A stretch of 64,000 bases of DNA from NCBI GenBank assembly GCA_035772785.1, contig JAOCPU010000031.1, positions 310,001 through 374,000 of the forward strand, read 5' to 3'. Positions within the stretch are counted from its first letter, which is position 1; each line of letters starts with the position of its first letter. Both the position numbers and the translations under genes were made by a program. The stretch is from Phlebiopsis flavidoalba. Lineage: Eukaryota > Basidiomycota > Agaricomycetes > Polyporales > Phanerochaetaceae. The notes under the pieces were generated by a model. The model was not told the DNA's origin and made no database searches. It worked only from the letters and a program-made list of their open reading frames with translations. Of the stretch, positions 47,440-57,309 are shown in pieces.

Positions 47440-47859
47440 TGACTAGTTTACGACAGTTTGACGGCACGGGTAATGGCAGTGGGCATAGTGACTTGAGGTA
47501 TGTCGCTCTGCCTGCCTTGGTTGAAGTTCAAAAGGCACAATTCTAACACAGTTCTCATATCATACAACCCACCCCGACAGTCTTGTCTTCAAGTTCAGAT
47601 ATCCCCGCCAAGTTGCTGGCAGACGAGACGGAAGCGATGGCCAGGACGTCCTTGATTCTAGCTTTCCCTCAGAGCTGTCATCTCGGGTCATCGAGATTCG
47701 ATGTCCATCTTAGGTCTGATGGAGTATTTTCACTACGATTCAAGTTCCGTCTACAAAGTTCACAGGTCTCGCGAATCTATGAAGTACAAGCCCCCTTGGT
47801 CTGCTCATAGAAGAGTCCAGACGACAGTACTGAACACATCCGCTACCCTATTTTCCAAC
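47440..47859 (+). repeat. Upstream region of unit 9, duplicated at 52380-52790
   Basis: Shared blocks in order: ttacgac, gcatggcgg/gtaatggcag with ggcacggg, tcgaggtatgtcgctct against ttgaggtatgtcgctct, ccttggttgaagtt, gttctcatat, catctcgggtcatcgaaac against catctcgggtcatcgagat, gagtattttca and cgattcaag. Both lead into an array unit. Confidence 0.75.
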
Positions 47860-48080
47860 ATGTCCCGACGGTCAAAGTTGATGATCGAGACTCTTCAAGC
47901 GTTTATAGTTAGCGTGGTTGATATGGATCCCTCAAGGCGGTCATAAGGAATACAATAGGTATGAGCTTGTAGTTGCACAGAGTAATATTCCGTATATAAA
48001 CTCTATAGTAAGTAATGACAGCACCAGCAACGGAATGTTGTAAAACGTCGGAACAGCCAGACTTTCACCTTGTATACTTA
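47860..48080 (+). pseudogene. Array unit 9: 5' fragment (exons 1-2)
   Basis: The ATG at 47860 is followed, out of frame, by VKVDDRDSSSVYS and a disturbed W..GG..EYN region, then the donor gtatgagc near 47958 and possible exon 2 sequence (caccagcaacggaatg near 48020). Exon 3, helix and tail are absent downstream. It equals the front of unit 11 (VDDRDSF). The missing back half may be unit 10, 1.8 kb away. Confidence 0.5.
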
Positions 48081-48923
48081 TTTCTTACGGCTTCCTTATT
48101 GTGTATGCCTATCTCAACATCCCTCGGCATATTAAAACTGAATGCTTCGCTCCCCCCTAAATCAATTTCGTCCCTTAATCTCCTAGCCTAAAGGCATCCA
48201 CAGATCCTCGCGTTGTTTCGTCGACTATTGCCGGTCGTTCCTATCAGTTCCAAATGCACCACAATTATGTATCAGCACGAGTACGATGGAACGTCAGGTG
48301 CCGCCCCCGGCCGTATTTTCGTGAATTAAACGCCCCCGAAGTCTCCGATACTTGTTTATAAACTGCGCCCCGCAAAATACCTTTAGATACGCCAGACTGC
48401 ACGATATCTGCGCCGCACCTTAACGTTGAACTGCCTTAAAACTGGTGCCTGACGTCTCTCGCTGTAGTACTTATTGCAGGCGGCTCCCGCTCGCATTGAC
48501 ACGTGTGCATCATACGTACGAGTATGGCTATCCGTAGAGTACATTGTACTCCATATGCGCATAGGATAATATATCCGATGCACACTGCAACCGATTGTTG
48601 AATCTCTGTGACAACATTGCACAGCACAACACCCTCTGCAACTACGGTGATTGATTGTCCGACCTGAGTCCAGCCCCGCTATGATATGACGGCCTTTGTG
48701 CTTTCATTACCTTAAAATGACTCATACTTAATAACGAGCACTCCTCGATGCTATGCACACAATGCGTCCCGAGCCGCATGCAAACTTTGTCGGCTGCTGC
48801 AGTGCATGCAACGTGGGAGCCAGCTCGTTTTGCATGTTCCTCTTGAGCTAAGATTTTGATAGCGTTCAATAGTATGTTAGAGCCCTGGCTGCAGATAAGT
48901 GACTGTCATGGGTCCCCACCGCG

Positions 48924-49040
48924 TAACGGGCAGTAACTGCATGTAACTGTTCTTCCACTGGTGTCTAAACTGTCCTTAACTGTTCTTAACTGTTTCTCAA
49001 ACTGTTGCTAACTGCGTTTCCACTGCTTCTAACTGTCCCA
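48924..49040 (+). repeat. AACTGT-rich repeat, left block
   Basis: The motif taactgt or aactgt occurs about every 10-15 bases (gtaactgcatgtaactgttc, then cttaactgttcttaactgtt). A second block lies at 49548-49650. Together they could be subterminal repeats of a non-autonomous DNA transposon. Confidence 0.55.
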
Positions 49041-49547
49041 AATGCCTCGGATATATCTCTAGATCTGTGTTGCTTGTCATTGTTGTTTCTGACATTCAAC
49101 AGTCTAGGGCAAAGTTTTTTAAGGATCTCGATGAATTTCACGTTATTAAATACTACCACTTGGGTGAATAGGACACTTGCCGCTTAGCACTACTGACATT
49201 CACTGAGAGCCATACACTCTCCACTGACGCATTTTTGGTGCATACCTAAATATAAATATCTATGATCTGTATGAAGCTCAGATTTCGCGAAGTCCGTATC
49301 TCTCAAGCCCACACACGCGAGCTCGCGCAAACAAAACGATCGGGGTGTGCATACCTGGGGGTCCTTCTGATCCAGCCCTCAACGAGAGCCGTCCTCGAAA
49401 GTCAATAACGATGTCGAACACCTATCGGATGCCTCTCAGATACCCTCGTGACACATATGGAGCATCGTCGCAAGCTTTACAGGAATGCGCGGAATCACAT
49501 TCGACATGTCAAGTTAGGCGAAAGCTACAGCCGTAAGTAGGTCAAAC

Positions 49548-49650
49548 GGTAACCTAACTGTTTCTAACTGTGCCAACTGTTTCTGGGACAGTACGTTACA
49601 GTACGCTAACGTCCCGTAACTTTGTCGTGATAACAGTTACGGAAAAGATT
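49548..49650 (+). repeat. AACTGT-rich repeat, right block
   Basis: Contains cctaactgtttctaactgtg and ccaactgtttc, then inverse-oriented copies (acagttacggaaaag). The left block begins cgcgtaacgggcagtaactg; the right block ends with ccgtaactg on the opposite strand, a loose inverted arrangement. Confidence 0.5.
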
Positions 49651-49869
49651 TAGCATTTCCCGTTAGATTGTGAAACCATCTAGATGGCACTCAGACCCCT
49701 GTATTAAGCGTGGTACCTTCAGCACAGTCTACTCTCTACCAATATCAACTCTACGACTTGCCTTCGTCCTAGCTCAATCCAGCTCTCGGAGGTTGGGGGT
49801 CAGGGAAGAGGATACCAGCTAATACACTAGAAGGCAGGGCCCATATGCATTACGCTTCGCCCAAACCAA

Positions 49870-50972
49870 CGTTCCTATAGTTTGGCTCGACTTCTTAGTG
49901 TAAACACTTCGACTTATACAAGCGTCCCGGGCCCGGAGGGGAGCCTTCCTCAGGAGACAGGTAGCTCTACACAGGGCACATTGACCCCCACCACGAAACT
50001 GCTAGTTGCATCTGGAGCATGCCAACCGAGGACGAGATCCACTCGTAAAAGCCGCGTTATAGCGGAGCTCCGGATTTGTAAACAGTAGCCTCAAGTCTTT
50101 CGCTAACTTCAAGCGCGTCTACTGGGGACCTCAGGGTCGGATCTGGTAGCCCAGCTTATACGACGGATCGCAAACACTAGACCGTGCGGACTACCGCGAC
50201 ACCCGCCGCGGTTAGCGGGGGAAGTATCTCGTCTTCGGTTTTCGTTGAATAGGCCAGACATACCAATGTCATCATCCAGAACGCCAGGGTTGGACGGGAA
50301 TATACCGGTCTCATCGGTGCCCGTGGGTGCAGAAGGTACCTCGTCGACCAATACAACCCACCCACACGATACGCCCCAATGACGGCACGCGCCATTCAAA
50401 TATTACAGAAACTGTCGTTCCCGCAATCATTGCTCCATTACTGTTTATCGCGGCGTTACTAGCCATTGTTTATTTGATGCGACGGAGAAGGAGACAAGCC
50501 AAGAAGAGGATGTTTTTAATGCAGACCAAGGACCTATCTTATGCATCAGACAACTTGCGTTGAAAACGTAAACAACACGCAAGGTAAGTAAAATATCCAT
50601 TCAGAGTCAATCGGCTGGGGCTTACGTCAATCTTCGGTAGACCAACACAGCATAATGAGCGGGACCACGCGCGTGGACCTCCAGTTCTCCGATGGACTCA
50701 AGCTCCTGGATGCGGCGAATACGCCTTTCAAATCTAAACATCTAAGCACCCTCCGAGTCGCCTTACTTATACTACATACAGACCCCTCAATGCTCTCGGT
50801 ACGGCAGCGAGCGCTCGAGTGTCATCTTTGGACAGGGCTGTCGGCGGATACAATGATGATCAACGCGCAGGAATTCTCGGAGGCATCGTCGCCCAGCACG
50901 TTTTATACCCTGCACGAACCTGTGAACGGGGACACCGGCTGCATCAGTGGTCGAGCTGGCAGTAGATCATGA
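49870..50972 (+). pseudogene. Array unit 10 (YASELALK tail type): 3' part only
   Basis: The fragment starts in exon 3 with FAQTNVPIVWLDFLV at about 49866-49900, then YTSVPGPEGSLPQETGSSTQ in another frame. The stalk is broken. The helix, open at 50395-50475, reads ITETVVPAIIAPLLFIAALL, then AIVYLMRRRRRQAKKR. The tail: MFLMQTKDLSYASDNLR and, after an intron, TRVDLQFSDGLKLLDAANTP and EASSPSTFYTLHEPVNGDTG. Exons 1, 2 and the SVFGT part of exon 3 are missing upstream. The tail blocks match units 5, 7 and 11. Confidence 0.65.
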
Positions 50973-51550
50973 CGTACCTTCTTGTAGCCGTGATGACCTT
51001 TTGCCTCCATGACCGTGGCTCGTTGTGCATTACGGTACATATACTTTGCATTCATTCAAGTTTGGACTTTATACCGCCGCTCATTCGATACCCTCCCTTT
51101 TTCGTTGTATAGCTTACAAATTCACTGTATTCTTTTCAATCTTTGATAGAATGCTATATGGTGAACGTAGATATGAGCACGCTCGCTATTCAGTAGAAAA
51201 AAACCGTCGCATTCCACTGTGACACCACGGACGGGTCCGTGCGCCCTTCGCAAACAGAGGCGCAATGTTATCAATGATGGCGCATCACCTGGGGCGGTTA
51301 TGATCGCAAGTCTCAAGCGCGTTCGGGCGGACCTTTCCTCTCACCCCATCTTCACTTTGCTCGGAGTCGTACCCTAAAAAGCCACTTGAGATCAGTCGAA
51401 AGTCTGGAGTATACCAGGATACCTTATGAAGATACTGTCGAGTTTTCCTAGATATGACTAGCTCAGATGATGGAAATCATCCCAACTTCCCGACGAGGCG
51501 TGTTCCGCTAGGTAACGAACACTGACATAACGTCGAATGGCGCCTGAATA
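50973..51550. other. 3' flank of unit 10
   Basis: Contains ggcgcatca at 51279-51287 followed by cctttcctctcaccccatct, as after unit 11. No gene supported. Confidence 0.5.
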
Positions 51551-52244
51551 CAGTTGCGGACAACCAAAGTCGACAAAAGCGCCTGGAGGGCGAACGAGGA
51601 TTTTCTAGGCAAAATTGAGTACGGATCTGGTATTAAACAGACGAAAGGAGTCCAAAAATGCACCTCCGAAGTTTTTCCCACGACGTTTTTTGGCGCCGCC
51701 AAAATTTTGGGCCCATTTTTTGGCGTCACATTAGGCCATGTAAGACCTTCTCAACCGTCCTGTCGGCAAAATTAGCGCTCGTATCATCAGCCAGCGAGGT
51801 CTGGGAGAGGGACCCTGGTTCAAGTCAGAAGCTATATGATGCCAGCTCTGGGAAGGAATTTGTGGATCAGAATGGACTGCCTGGCAGATTCCCGCCCAAG
51901 ACGTGAAAATGAGAACCTTTATTTGAGAATTGATAAATAAAATATTTTTAATATTATATTTATTCAACCTTGCCGGAATCATAACTGGATTGAGGAGTAG
52001 ATTATTTTGCGCATTTTTTTTTTTTTTCCGCGATTTGATTGTGAGTTTTTAGGCGTGCGCCAAAATTTTGACCCATTTTCGATCAAATCTTCGAATTTGG
52101 ACAATCTAATCGTACCAATCGACTCCCCTCATCCTAAAACAGCTCATTTCTGCAATAAAAATAACATTTCGAGAAGTTTGGGCGTCCAGACAAATTCAAC
52201 CATCATGAGGCGTCAAAATTGTCGACTTTGGTTGTCCGCAACTG
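51551..52244. mobile_element. MITE with perfect 26-bp TIRs and TA target duplication
   Basis: The first 26 bases (51551-51576, beginning cagttgcggacaaccaaagt) are the exact reverse complement of the last 26 (52219-52244). TA precedes the left end (51549-51550) and follows the right end (52245-52246), the target duplication of Tc1/mariner-type elements. The 694-base interior has no transposase; its longest frames are not protein-like. It is AT-rich in the middle (51920-52020) and carries direct copies of ccaaaattttg followed by cccatttt at 51699 and 52060. It is inserted between array units 10 and 11. Perfect TIRs suggest a fairly recent insertion. Confidence 0.93.
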
Positions 52245-52379
52245 TACCGTACTGCTGACAGTTCGCCTTCCAGATTTTCCAGCGCATCAGAAGGGAAGCT
52301 TGAATTCCAGATGGTAGCAACATAAGCCAGTGATAATCTATCCTTTTCTTGTTTTGGCTGTCCGTCGGCCCTCTGAGAA

Positions 52380-52790
52380 TCTTACGACATCTTGGCGCCA
52401 CGGGCATGGCGGTTGGGCGTAAAAAAAGTAACTCGAGGTATGTCGCTCTTCCTACCTTGGTTGAAGTTTGAAAAGCGCATTTGAAGCCCACAGTTCTCAT
52501 ATCGTACACGCACCAACATTCTAATCTTCAGATGTCCTCCGCATAATTGCTGGCATTGACAGTCGAGAGAAAAAAAAGCGATAGAACAGAACATTCTCGC
52601 CTAGAGCATTCCCCCTCCCGAGATATCATCTCGGGTCATCGAAACTCGATAGCCATCTCTGGTCTAATAGAGTATTTTCACACGATTCAAGCCGCTACAA
52701 AAGCCCACAGGTTTCGCGATACCACCAAGCACACGCCCCCTTCGGTCTGTTCATGAAGTGCTCAGACGACAGCACCGAAATTCGTACAAC
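52380..52790 (+). repeat. Upstream region of unit 11, duplicate of 47440-47859
   Basis: Same ordered blocks as before unit 9 (gaggtatgtcgctct, ccttggttgaagtt, catctcgggtcatcga, gagtattttca). An A-run (aaaaaaaa near 52570) differs. Confidence 0.75.
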
Positions 52791-54381
52791 ATGTCAATAG
52801 CCAAGTAGATGATCGAGACTCCTTCGATATCTTACAAGGGGCCTTGGATCACACAAGGTGGTCCGAATGAATTCGACAGGTATGCCTTTGTACTGTTTCG
52901 TGTCGTGTGCATATAGTTTATTGAATTCTAATAGCACCAACCACGGTATGGTACCTGGGACAAGTTTTACTTGCACTTTCAACGGTACGTAAATCACCTA
53001 TCGCAGGAGTCGTTCTTTGGCTCGTGTTGTTGATTGCACTGCTGAAGGCACTGGTGTCTCTGTTTTTGGCATGCTACCAAGTTCACCACCGCAAGCTACA
53101 ATCTTTTTCACTGTGGATGGCACACAAGTCAAGACTACCGTTCCTAGTCCCAACAGCTGCGAGTGAACCAATATGGATATCTGCTCTACGCATCCTCTAC
53201 TCTCGAAAAATGAACAATCACATACGCTGAGCGCCACTGTGGACTACAACGAGTGGACAACCCTGACATCCCTGTATTTTGGAGTCGATTATTTCGAGTA
53301 CACCATAGCTACAGGTGGAGCGAGTACCCAACAGCGGGCCAACCGTTTCCACCTCTGAGTCCGCAGTCTCGCCTTTCACTCGTCCCATCGGCCCCATCGG
53401 CCCCATCAGAAACATCGACCCAGTCGCACGCACGGCAGAAAGCATAAGCTCAATAGCGGCATCGAGCACAGGAATGCCAGGATCAACTTTGAGTATGTCG
53501 AGTCAAGCATCTGCTCTGTGTTTTTTTAGAGGTTGTCGCACCCACAACACAACTGCCAGGAGCCGCTATGGAACACACCACAAGCAGCGGCGGAGATGGT
53601 TTGTCGCCGTCTTCGCCGTTCCAGGCAGGGCGTAGACGTCGTCGCCGCGCAAAACGCCAGGGGTCGGACGGCAACTTACGCCGACATCATGGGGTCCAGT
53701 GACTCCAGACAAGCACCTCGTCGACTCAACTCGACCGTCTTCGTACGGCATTTTACACACCCGGCGGTGGGCACCACACACAGATAGGAACAGCAACGAT
53801 CCTTCCGGCGATACTTGTTCCTCTGCTGTATCCTCGCTTTGCTATTGACAGTCGTTTTTCTTTGGTACGACGGAGAAGTGAGGAAAGGCTAAAGAGAGGA
53901 TGTTCGTAATGCATCATGGGCACCTATCGTACGGCATCAGAACTTGCACTAAAGCGTCAGTAGCCCCGAAGGTAAGTCCTATCACGGGCCAAGTAGCCCG
54001 TACTAACGCTCATTGTTGCAGACCAGTCATAGCTCATCATGAGCGGATCCACACGCGCGTGGATTCCAACTACCCTCATAACGAAACTCTTGGACGCGGC
54101 GAAACACACCTTTCAGATCCAAGCATCTCAGCATGGCCGAGTCACCCTACCTGGCACATGCGACCCCCTCGATGCTCTCCATCAACAGCGAGCATTCCAG
54201 CGTCGTTTTCGGGCAAGCTGTCGGTGGGTCCAACGACGGACATGCGCGGAACGGGTCCGAGGCATCGTCGCCTAGCACGTTTTATTCTCTGCAAAGCAGG
54301 ACGCCGACTGCGTCAGTGGCAGAGCTGGAAGTAGAGCATAACGTACCGTCTCGTAGCCATGACGAACTTTTGCCTCCATGA
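52791..54381 (+). pseudogene. Array unit 11 (YASELALK tail type): single-pass membrane protein
   Basis: The ATG at 52791 gives MSIAK; one base later in frame VDDRDSFDI, then YKGPWITQGGPNEFDR, the family pattern. Donor gtatgcct follows at about 52880. Exon 2: STNHGMVPGTSFTCTFNG, then intron gtacgtaa to tgctgaag. Exon 3 from about 53047: TGVSVFGMLPSSPPQATIFF, then TVDGTQVKTTVPSPNSCE, a stop, SHTLSATVDYNEWTTLTSLY, then FGVDYFEYTIATGG. The stalk (53340-53780) is Ser/Thr/Pro-rich with a GPIGPI repeat and several breaks. The helix region is IGTATILPAILVPLL at 53787, with a shift in its second half, then a basic segment and LSYASELALKRQ. The tail: PSMLSINSEHSSVVFGQAVG, SEASSPSTFYSLQSRTPTAS, VAELEVEHNVPSRS. 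The 3' flank holds ggcgcatca at 54651-54659. Confidence 0.7.
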
Positions 54382-55446
54382 CCTACGGTTCGTCGCTGCA
54401 TTATACCCATACCTTGCATACTATCCAAGCTTGGACTTGATACCACCTTTCATTCGACACTCTCCCTTGGACTTCATTGGCAAATTTCTGGAATTCCTAC
54501 GCTCTTTGGGACTTTTGATAGTTTATTTTGTGAGTACAAAAAAGCATCGGGGCATCATAAAATCATATGTGCTCGTTGGTAAGAGTGAAAGAGAGATCGC
54601 GGACGGGGGTTCGCACGCTACGCCGCCATCGCCACACATGAGCAAATAAAGGCGCATCACTATGTCGCATCATCCCGACGGCGCTTAGAAAGATAAACTT
54701 CTTCGAAGCGAGCCAGCTGGGCTCTTTTCTCCTCTCACCCTCATCTTCACTTTGCGCGAATTCGTCAAAGCCGTTCTCGCAAAGCCTTGATACAGAAATT
54801 ATACCTCCTCATATGACGTCGTTCAACTACCTCCACAGCTGGACAATGGATCATATCCGCCGAATGTATGCTGTCCTCTTCGACTCAAGCGTGGGCTTTC
54901 AGGTTAAGGTCACTTCACGCTACGACCCCGTAAGGGGAACTTCGCGCGCAAGGCTTTTGACCACGCTCAAAGGCTACAACCGTCAGTGAGTACTCTTGTG
55001 TAGCTTGTCCAGCTAACTTGTCCAAGGTCTCCACGCGATGACAACACGCTCTGCTTTGACCTGAGCCACCCGGACAAGCAAAGGCCACGCCCAAACCACG
55101 CTTACTTCTGCTTGTCCCATCACTTTGAATCTGTGCGTTTCGCGTTCCTTTGGCGCATTCAAGCGTGGCCGGCCAATCGTGGTCATTCCTCCCGTGGACC
55201 GCTTGACAGGACCCGGCGTCTGTGCTTGTCTGGTTACTCTTTCCGGCGTCGTCAACGGGCAAGCACGAGCAGAGCTCCTTTGCTCCTCCAAAGCGGGCAT
55301 GCGACAACACAATGGGCCATGAACACACAAACGAGCCTTTGCTATAAGAACCCCACACGAGAAAGGGATGAAAGAACGACACACCACACTCTATCTTCCG
55401 CCGCGCGCGCTGCAGTCTCACTCGCCCCTCTGTCCTCTGCTCTACC
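54382..55446. other. Right flank of the array
   Basis: Contains ggcgcatca (54651-54659) and a ctctcaccctcatcttcact block shared with the flank of unit 10. The remaining sequence has overlapping long frames on both strands (54915-55751 minus) that look like composition effects. A gctataagaac near 55340 could be a TATA-like element for the next gene. Confidence 0.4.
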
Positions 55447-55923
55447 ATGGTCCAAGCAGGCTGTGCGTAACGACTACAAGCCCGGGAGAGCTCAGGCGGC
55501 GCCGGCCCGCCCTGCAGACGGCGAGCGCGGGCGCGGTGTAGCGGCAAAGCCGCTTCAGAAGAATCCCGCGCCCCCGCCGAGCCCTTGCTCAGACTCGGAC
55601 TGCTCGTGTGGCTCGTTCGAAACCGTGAGTTTATCGTCTTTCTTGCCCAAGAGCACCTTTGCTCATGAAGTTTGTTTGCAGATCGAGTCTTCGACGAGTG
55701 GTTGCTCAGTGCACGCCGTAGCCCTCGCGAAGCTGCAGGAAGTCGCGGCACGCGTGGACGCGCGCAACGCGAAGGCCAAAACAGACGCTGATACCGAGGC
55801 GTACTGGATGGACAGCTACTGGAGCGAGACCGTCCGCCGCCGTGCTGCCAACCGTCGGCGAGATCTACGTACGGCGGGGACCTCCCGAAGTCGACGACGG
55901 CGCGATCTTCGAGATGGATCTTT
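55447..55923 (+). CDS. Hypothetical small protein, two exons
   Basis: The ATG at 55447 sits in good context (ctaccatgg). One base out of its frame, the sequence reads SKQAVRNDYKPGRAQAAPAR, PLQKNPAPPPSPCSDSDCSC and GSFET, then a clear intron gtgagttt to gtttgcag (55625-55681, 57 bases). Exon 2: IESSTSGCSVHAVALAKLQE, VAARVDARNAKAKTDADTEA, YWMDSYWSETV, and after one frame change EIYVRRGPPEVDDGAIFEMD with a stop at about 55923. The Ala/Lys-rich helix and YW..SYW segment look conserved in style, but no family was recognised. Two frame changes disturb it. The open frame continues past 55923 only in the wrong frame. Confidence 0.5.
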
Positions 55924-56652
55924 GAGTCTCTCGGCTACCAGCGCAATACAAGATGCCAGGACTGTTTTGGGCGAACATTATGTCTACTCTATGCCTATGC
56001 CTGCCCTATGCTTCTCCCCTGGTCAACGACTCCTATGCCCCCTCCAATTTCTTTCACGTGCGAACTTAGACTATTACTTTTATTATACCCCACCTAGACG
56101 ACCTATGCCACTCACATCCATACTTACTCGTGTGCACTTAATATTATCTTGCATATTCTCCACGAAATATCTCACGAGTGATTCTGTCAGCAACCGCGTG
56201 CGATTCGCGCATCGCGCTTGCCCTTGTCTCGTACATCGCACCCGACGACCACTTCCTCATCATCTAGATTCCGCCTCTGCTCTCATCTCATCCCGCCCTC
56301 CGAACCGTCGTACGGACCCCCGTACCTGACTGACCAAGCCTATACACCTCCTCATCAGCCGCCGACGCGCTTTTCGCGTGCGCATCAGCGCTGACTCACG
56401 CGGCGCGCGTCATCGTCTTTTGTTGTCCGCCCGCTGCGCGCGGCGTCCTGCGCACGCTTCTTCGCGCCCCCGCCCGCCTGTCGCTTGTGCAGATGTCAGG
56501 AAGCTGACGGGCTTTTGCTCCATGGGGTGTGGCCGCCCGACAAAAGCGGCGGGCGGCGCTCGGACCGTTGTGGACAAGAGATGCTGGCCACGGTGGGGTG
56601 GCTGGGGTTGGCCTGGAGTGTGCAATGCGGCCACAAACACGTATTGAGGGAT
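55924..56652. other. Intergenic, promoter side of the next gene
   Basis: GC-rich between 56390 and 56580, with open frames on both strands that lack resemblance. No gene supported. Confidence 0.35.
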
Positions 56653-56658
56653 TATAAA
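56653..56658 (+). promoter_or_regulatory. TATA box before the two-exon HMG-like gene
   Basis: The sequence tataaa lies 126 bases before the ATG at 56779. A possible leader intron, gtacgt to atttag (56709-56759), lies between them. Confidence 0.5.
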
Positions 56659-56778
56659 GGCCAGTGGGCATGGGTCTAGTGGTGCGGTCGACCCAAATTC
56701 TGGAGGAGGTACGTGTACTACTCGCGGTATTTTGCATGGTTCTTGCTGAGCGAATTTAGCGCATCAGAGAACATCATT

Positions 56779-57286
56779 ATGCACGCGAACACCCCACCTG
56801 TCACTCAAAAGCGCGAGGACGCCACCCGGAATGCTACTGGGCCGAGCGTAGCGGACCAGATTCGCGCGAGTTGGAACGCGCTCTCAGAAGAGGAGAGACA
56901 AAGGTGGCTTGCGGATGCACCGCAGGAACATCACCCTAAAGCATCTCCAAGCTCTCGGTATCTGCCCAACGAGGTGTGCATTTTTCTTTTTATCTTCTCA
57001 CAAGTGTATTAAATCTTCTTTCTCTGTGTAGGGACTCGGTCTCTTCCAGGATCCTCCCCCTTTCGCGGATTACGCCCCAGCGCAATATTCTGAAGAGGCG
57101 CCAGTATGCACACACAGCGCACATCATGCATCTCAGAACCCTGAGGACCTTGATGAAGAAATTCGCTCGCTCATCCGTGGATCAATCGAAGATTCATCAG
57201 ATGAGACAGCTTTGGAGGAGACTGCTCAAAAACTCGCGTCAACGGCGGGCAAGATGGCAGCAGCGGCGCTGAGCAGGGAGTGCTAA
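56779..57286 (+). CDS. Intact two-exon gene, weakly HMG-box-like
   Basis: One of the few loci here without any frame break. Exon 1 (56779-56973) starts MHANTPPVTQ and contains VADQIRASWNALSEEERQRW, then LADAPQEHHPK and SRYLPNE. Intron 56974-57031 (gtgtgc to gtgtag, 58 bases) is phase 0. Exon 2 (57032-57286) reads GLGLFQDPPPFADYAPAQYS, then an acidic segment DLDEEIRSLIRGSIEDSSDE and a C-terminal KLASTAGKMAAAALSREC; the total is 149 residues. The W..LSEEER..W segment followed by Y.P resembles the second half of an HMG box, but the first helix is missing, so DNA binding is doubtful. It may be a diverged HMG-type regulator or an unrelated protein. The TATA box at 56653 supports transcription. Confidence 0.6.
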
Positions 57287-57309
57287 AAGAGCGTAACAAC
57301 GCTCGTCAA

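Larger units (their letters stand above)
48081..49869. other. Interval between units 9 and 10
   Basis: No gene supported. The AACTGT-rich blocks bracket about 500 bases in the middle of it. The interval may be an insertion that split one array unit. Confidence 0.4.

Noticed and set aside
54915..55751. 278-codon minus-strand open frame
   Set aside because: It overlaps the plus-strand gene with a clear intron at 55625-55681, has no protein pattern, and looks like a GC-composition effect.
55924..56329. Extension of the plus-strand frame beyond 55923 to 56329
   Set aside because: The protein-like reading ends at the FEMDL stop near 55923 in the neighbouring frame; the rest of the open frame is low-complexity and unlike coding sequence.
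56779..57286. Mating-type HMG gene
   Set aside because: Only the second half of an HMG box is suggested, the first helix is absent and no mating-locus neighbours are present.
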